A stretch of DNA of 14,141 nt, from contig USEZ01000037.1 in assembly GCA_900553775.1 (NCBI GenBank), positions 1 through 14,141 of the forward strand, given 5' to 3'. Below are positions 11,989 to 14,141 of this stretch, piece after piece (within the stretch, counting starts at the first letter, position 1; each line of letters starts with the position of its first letter). The notes beneath the pieces were generated by a model. It was not told the DNA's origin, did no database searches, and saw nothing but the letters and a program-made list of their open reading frames with translations. The position numbers and the translations under genes were made by a program. This DNA is from an uncultured Slackia sp. Lineage in GTDB: Bacteria; Actinomycetota; Coriobacteriia; Coriobacteriales; Eggerthellaceae.

Positions 11989-13950
11989 CTACAGGGCGAA
12001 GCGATCGCGCGACGACGTCTTCGGCCCCGAAGCCGCGCCCTTGCGGCGGCGATGCTCTTCCATGAGGAACAGCACGCAGTCGGCACGGTTGCACGAGCGC
12101 AGAAGCTCGATCTGCTCGTCGAAGGACTCATCGTCGATGAACCCCGCCGCAAGCAAGGCCTCTATCTCCTTTCGCTCACCGTCGCGCGCAATGCGACGGC
12201 GCGCCTCGTCCTCGCGTTCGTACAGACGCTCGACAAGCGCGCGGAGGATGCCGGGCGCCGGAGCGTGGGGGTCGGCCACGCGGTGGACGAGCGCGCCGAG
12301 GCGGTCGGGAAGGTTTTTGCCCGACAGCAAAAGCTCGTCGTACGCGTCGAAATCGAACGGCACCCCGTCATGCCCGTCCGCATCGCAAAAGCAGCTCAGC
12401 AGCTGGTCGGCCGACACGTGCACGATCGACCCGGTATGCGCAAGACGGCACAGGGCGTATTCGAAGCACCCCTGGCCGATATGCACGACCGAGCGGGGAA
12501 TGGATACCGGCGTCGAGAACTTCCGCGAGCAGAAGCAATGCTCTCCGATCGACGCTATCCCCTCCGAAAGCACCGCGCGCTCGGTTCCGCGGCAGGCGTT
12601 GTCGCGCTCGATGACGCGCACCGTGCGAGGAATCGCAAGCGTGGCGGGCGCGTACGGCAGCGCCCTCACGCCGATACGCACGAGAGGCACGCCGTCGATT
12701 TCCTCGGGCAGGATAAGCGACGGGCGCGCAGGCGGGGCCGGCGCCTTGATGGCCGCCGAAGGCGATATGCTTCCCATGCCGGCGTGACGCACGGCCGCCG
12801 CCTCGGCGAAACGCTGCGAAACCGACTTCGGGGCGGCGGGGCCTGCGACAAGCACCGCGCCGTCTTCGTCGAAATCGTAGAAGCACCCGTCGCGCTCCAC
12901 CATGCGCTCCCCCGCCAGGCGAACGCCGCGGGCATGGAGGGACGAGGCGACGGGGGCGCCTTGCGCGCAGACCCACACGGCATCGTCCCACTCTTTCGAC
13001 GCCGCCTTGCAAAGCGATGCGGGCGCATGCACCACGCTGGGAGAAGCGCAGCCGGCGCACAGGGCGGCAGGGCCGATTTCTTCCACACCGTCGGGCACGA
13101 CGACGCGCTCGGCATACGGAGGCGCGGCGAACAGAAGGCGCGCGCCGCCGTTTTCGAACAGGCTCCCGTCGACCGACGCATACCGCGCATTGCGCGCATC
13201 CACGGAATAGACGCGGCTTCCCAGACGGGGAGACACGCCCGCAAGGTCGCACGGCTGATCGCCCAGATGCTCGACGGACGCCCCCAGATGGATGCACCCG
13301 GCGGAAACGGCCGAGAACGCCGCGGCGTCGATGCGCTTGACCGTGTCGGGAACCACGAGCAGGCGCACCCCCACGCCCTGCACGAAACGGCGCGCGAACG
13401 CCTCCGCCGTGATGCGCACGATGGGAACGCCTTCGACCGAGGCGGGAAGCACCGCCGCCACGTGATCGCTGCCGATGGCGCGGGCGAAGCGCTTCAGGTC
13501 GAAGCCGACCAAGGCATAGCCGTCGTCTTCGCGGCGAACGGCGATCGCGTCGCGCAGGCCGAACTCGCCGCCGTCGGCCTCGATCATGCGCCGGTCGAGC
13601 ACGGCGCTGCTTTCGGGACGCGCGAGCGCGCTTCCCGCCGTTGCGGCATCAAGCACCGCATCGAGCTCTTCGCGCTCGATCCCCATGCTGCGAGCGCCCG
13701 AATAGATCAATCCGATTTCTTGCGCGGGAAGCATCTCGTTGGCGGGGGCGCGACCGCCGGCGCGCGCCGACGACACCCATTCCTCATACGGCAGAAGCTG
13801 CGGCGACCACACCTCGCCTTCGCGGGCGCGCGCCGCATCGCGCACGTCGGCCTCCGAGGCGCGCAGATGGCGCGGGCGGGCCGCGCAATCGCGCACAAGA
13901 TCGGCGATGTCGGTATCATCGTCGTGAAAAACAAGGAAATCGCACGTCAT
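11989..13950 (-). CDS. BspA-like leucine-rich repeat protein (LRR_5 type), two repeat blocks, no export signal
   Basis: A 653-residue protein of unknown role. Two similar blocks are visible. Block one starts with DGYALVGFD (143-151), then VEGVPIVRI (172-180) and VVPDTVKRIDAAAF (199-212), continuing through VDGSLFENGGARLLF (260-274) and VVPDGVEEIG (284-293). Block two starts with YDFDEDGAVLVAG (358-370), then IDGVPLVRIG (418-427), IPRTVRVIE (440-448), EGIASIGEHCF (463-473) and IPRSVVHIGQGCF (484-496). These match the BspA pattern of IPxxVxxIGxxAF units. The N-terminal 140 residues are charged and unrecognised; the last 110 are helical and resemble the C-terminal module often seen after such repeats in gut Firmicutes. 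Unlike BspA itself there is no signal peptide, so it is probably cytoplasmic. ATG 13950 has GGGAG upstream; the longer frame to 14025 is unsupported. Codon use matches its neighbours. Confidence 0.82.
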   Translation of the reverse strand: MTCDFLVFHDDDTDIADLVRDCAARPRHLRASEADVRDAARAREGEVWSPQLLPYEEWVSSARAGGRAPANEMLPAQEIGLIYSGARSMGIEREELDAVLDAATAGSALARPESSAVLDRRMIEADGGEFGLRDAIAVRREDDGYALVGFDLKRFARAIGSDHVAAVLPASVEGVPIVRITAEAFARRFVQGVGVRLLVVPDTVKRIDAAAFSAVSAGCIHLGASVEHLGDQPCDLAGVSPRLGSRVYSVDARNARYASVDGSLFENGGARLLFAAPPYAERVVVPDGVEEIGPAALCAGCASPSVVHAPASLCKAASKEWDDAVWVCAQGAPVASSLHARGVRLAGERMVERDGCFYDFDEDGAVLVAGPAAPKSVSQRFAEAAAVRHAGMGSISPSAAIKAPAPPARPSLILPEEIDGVPLVRIGVRALPYAPATLAIPRTVRVIERDNACRGTERAVLSEGIASIGEHCFCSRKFSTPVSIPRSVVHIGQGCFEYALCRLAHTGSIVHVSADQLLSCFCDADGHDGVPFDFDAYDELLLSGKNLPDRLGALVHRVADPHAPAPGILRALVERLYEREDEARRRIARDGERKEIEALLAAGFIDDESFDEQIELLRSCNRADCVLFLMEEHRRRKGAASGPKTSSRDRFAL

Positions 13951-14004
13951 GGCTTCTCCCTTCCGTGGAAAAAGGCAGCTCGGCGGCATTGTCCGCAGGC
14001 TTTG

Positions 14005-14033
14005 TTTACCCCCGTTTCGCCCCATGCTACACT
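14005..14033 (+). promoter_or_regulatory. Sigma70-like promoter for the rightmost plus-strand gene
   Basis: TTTACC (14005-14010) and TACACT (14028-14033) are separated by exactly 17 bases. Each box matches the consensus at 4 of 6 positions. Transcription would begin near 14040, giving a leader of about 90 bases to the ATG at 14130. It lies in the divergent region with the BspA-like gene. Confidence 0.65.
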
Positions 14034-14129
14034 GCGCCCAAGAGTTCAGGCAAGCACGCCGCGCTCCTTTCGACGAGGCGGCCGCACCCGGACATGCCGC
14101 ACTCCGAGGTATTCCCGAGAGGAGCCGCC

Positions 14130-14141
14130 ATGACGACCGAA
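14130..14141 (+). CDS. Start of a plus-strand gene, only four codons in the window
   Basis: An ATG at 14130 follows AGAGGAG at ideal spacing, and a good promoter lies upstream. Only Met-Thr-Thr-Glu is visible, so nothing can be said about its product. An in-frame ATG at 14094 would add 12 residues but lacks a ribosome site. This is the only plus-strand gene supported in the window. Confidence 0.6.

Noticed and set aside
12052..14133. A 693-codon plus-strand open frame opposite the BspA-like gene
   Set aside because: The minus strand shows repeated BspA units and a ribosome site; the plus reading is Arg/His-rich with no motif and overlaps the promoter and start of the true plus gene at 14130.

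Overview
The window is GC-rich, gene-dense bacterial chromosome. Gene content and style point to the Coriobacteriia, most likely Eggerthellaceae (relatives of Eggerthella, Gordonibacter or Slackia). The pointers are actinobacterial-type cell-wall and division genes, a secreted PcsB-like NlpC/P60 protein with a twin-arginine signal, a BspA-like leucine-rich repeat protein and an APC-type basic amino acid antiporter. This placement is inferred from the proteins, not from a database search. Nearly everything lies on the minus strand, so genes are best read from right to left.

Reading right to left: a plus-strand gene just begins at the right edge behind a good sigma70-like promoter. Divergent from it is a 653-residue BspA-like protein with no export signal (13950-11989). 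Next come an APC permease with a structured leader (11720-10251) and a strong terminator. A septum-formation (DivIC/FtsB-like) gene and a Ppx/GppA phosphatase gene follow as an operon (10052-7902). Then tRNA-Leu(UAA) with a terminator, and a polyprenyl diphosphate synthase followed 16 bases later by a cytoplasmic-looking peptidoglycan-binding-domain protein (7425-5586). Then the Tat-type NlpC/P60 protein (5429-4185), tRNA-Pro(CGG), tatA, greA and lysS. The lysS product carries an extra C-terminal tRNA-binding domain. Last comes a gene-free stretch of about 510 bases with a strong terminator and an AT-rich dyad, then the first part of a secreted protein that runs off the left edge.

Functional themes are cell envelope and division (polyprenyl diphosphate synthesis, a peptidoglycan-binding protein, an NlpC/P60 hydrolase, a DivIC-like protein, TatA) and translation and transcription (LysRS, GreA, two tRNAs with encoded CCA). 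Most transcription units are single genes or pairs, each ended by a recognisable hairpin. I see no insertion sequence, phage gene, CRISPR array or obvious defence island. The most unusual items are the LysRS fusion, the CwlM-like protein without a visible amidase site, the Tat-type hydrolase close to tatA, the duplicated BspA-like protein without an export signal, and several unexplained nucleic-acid structures in leaders and intergenic DNA.
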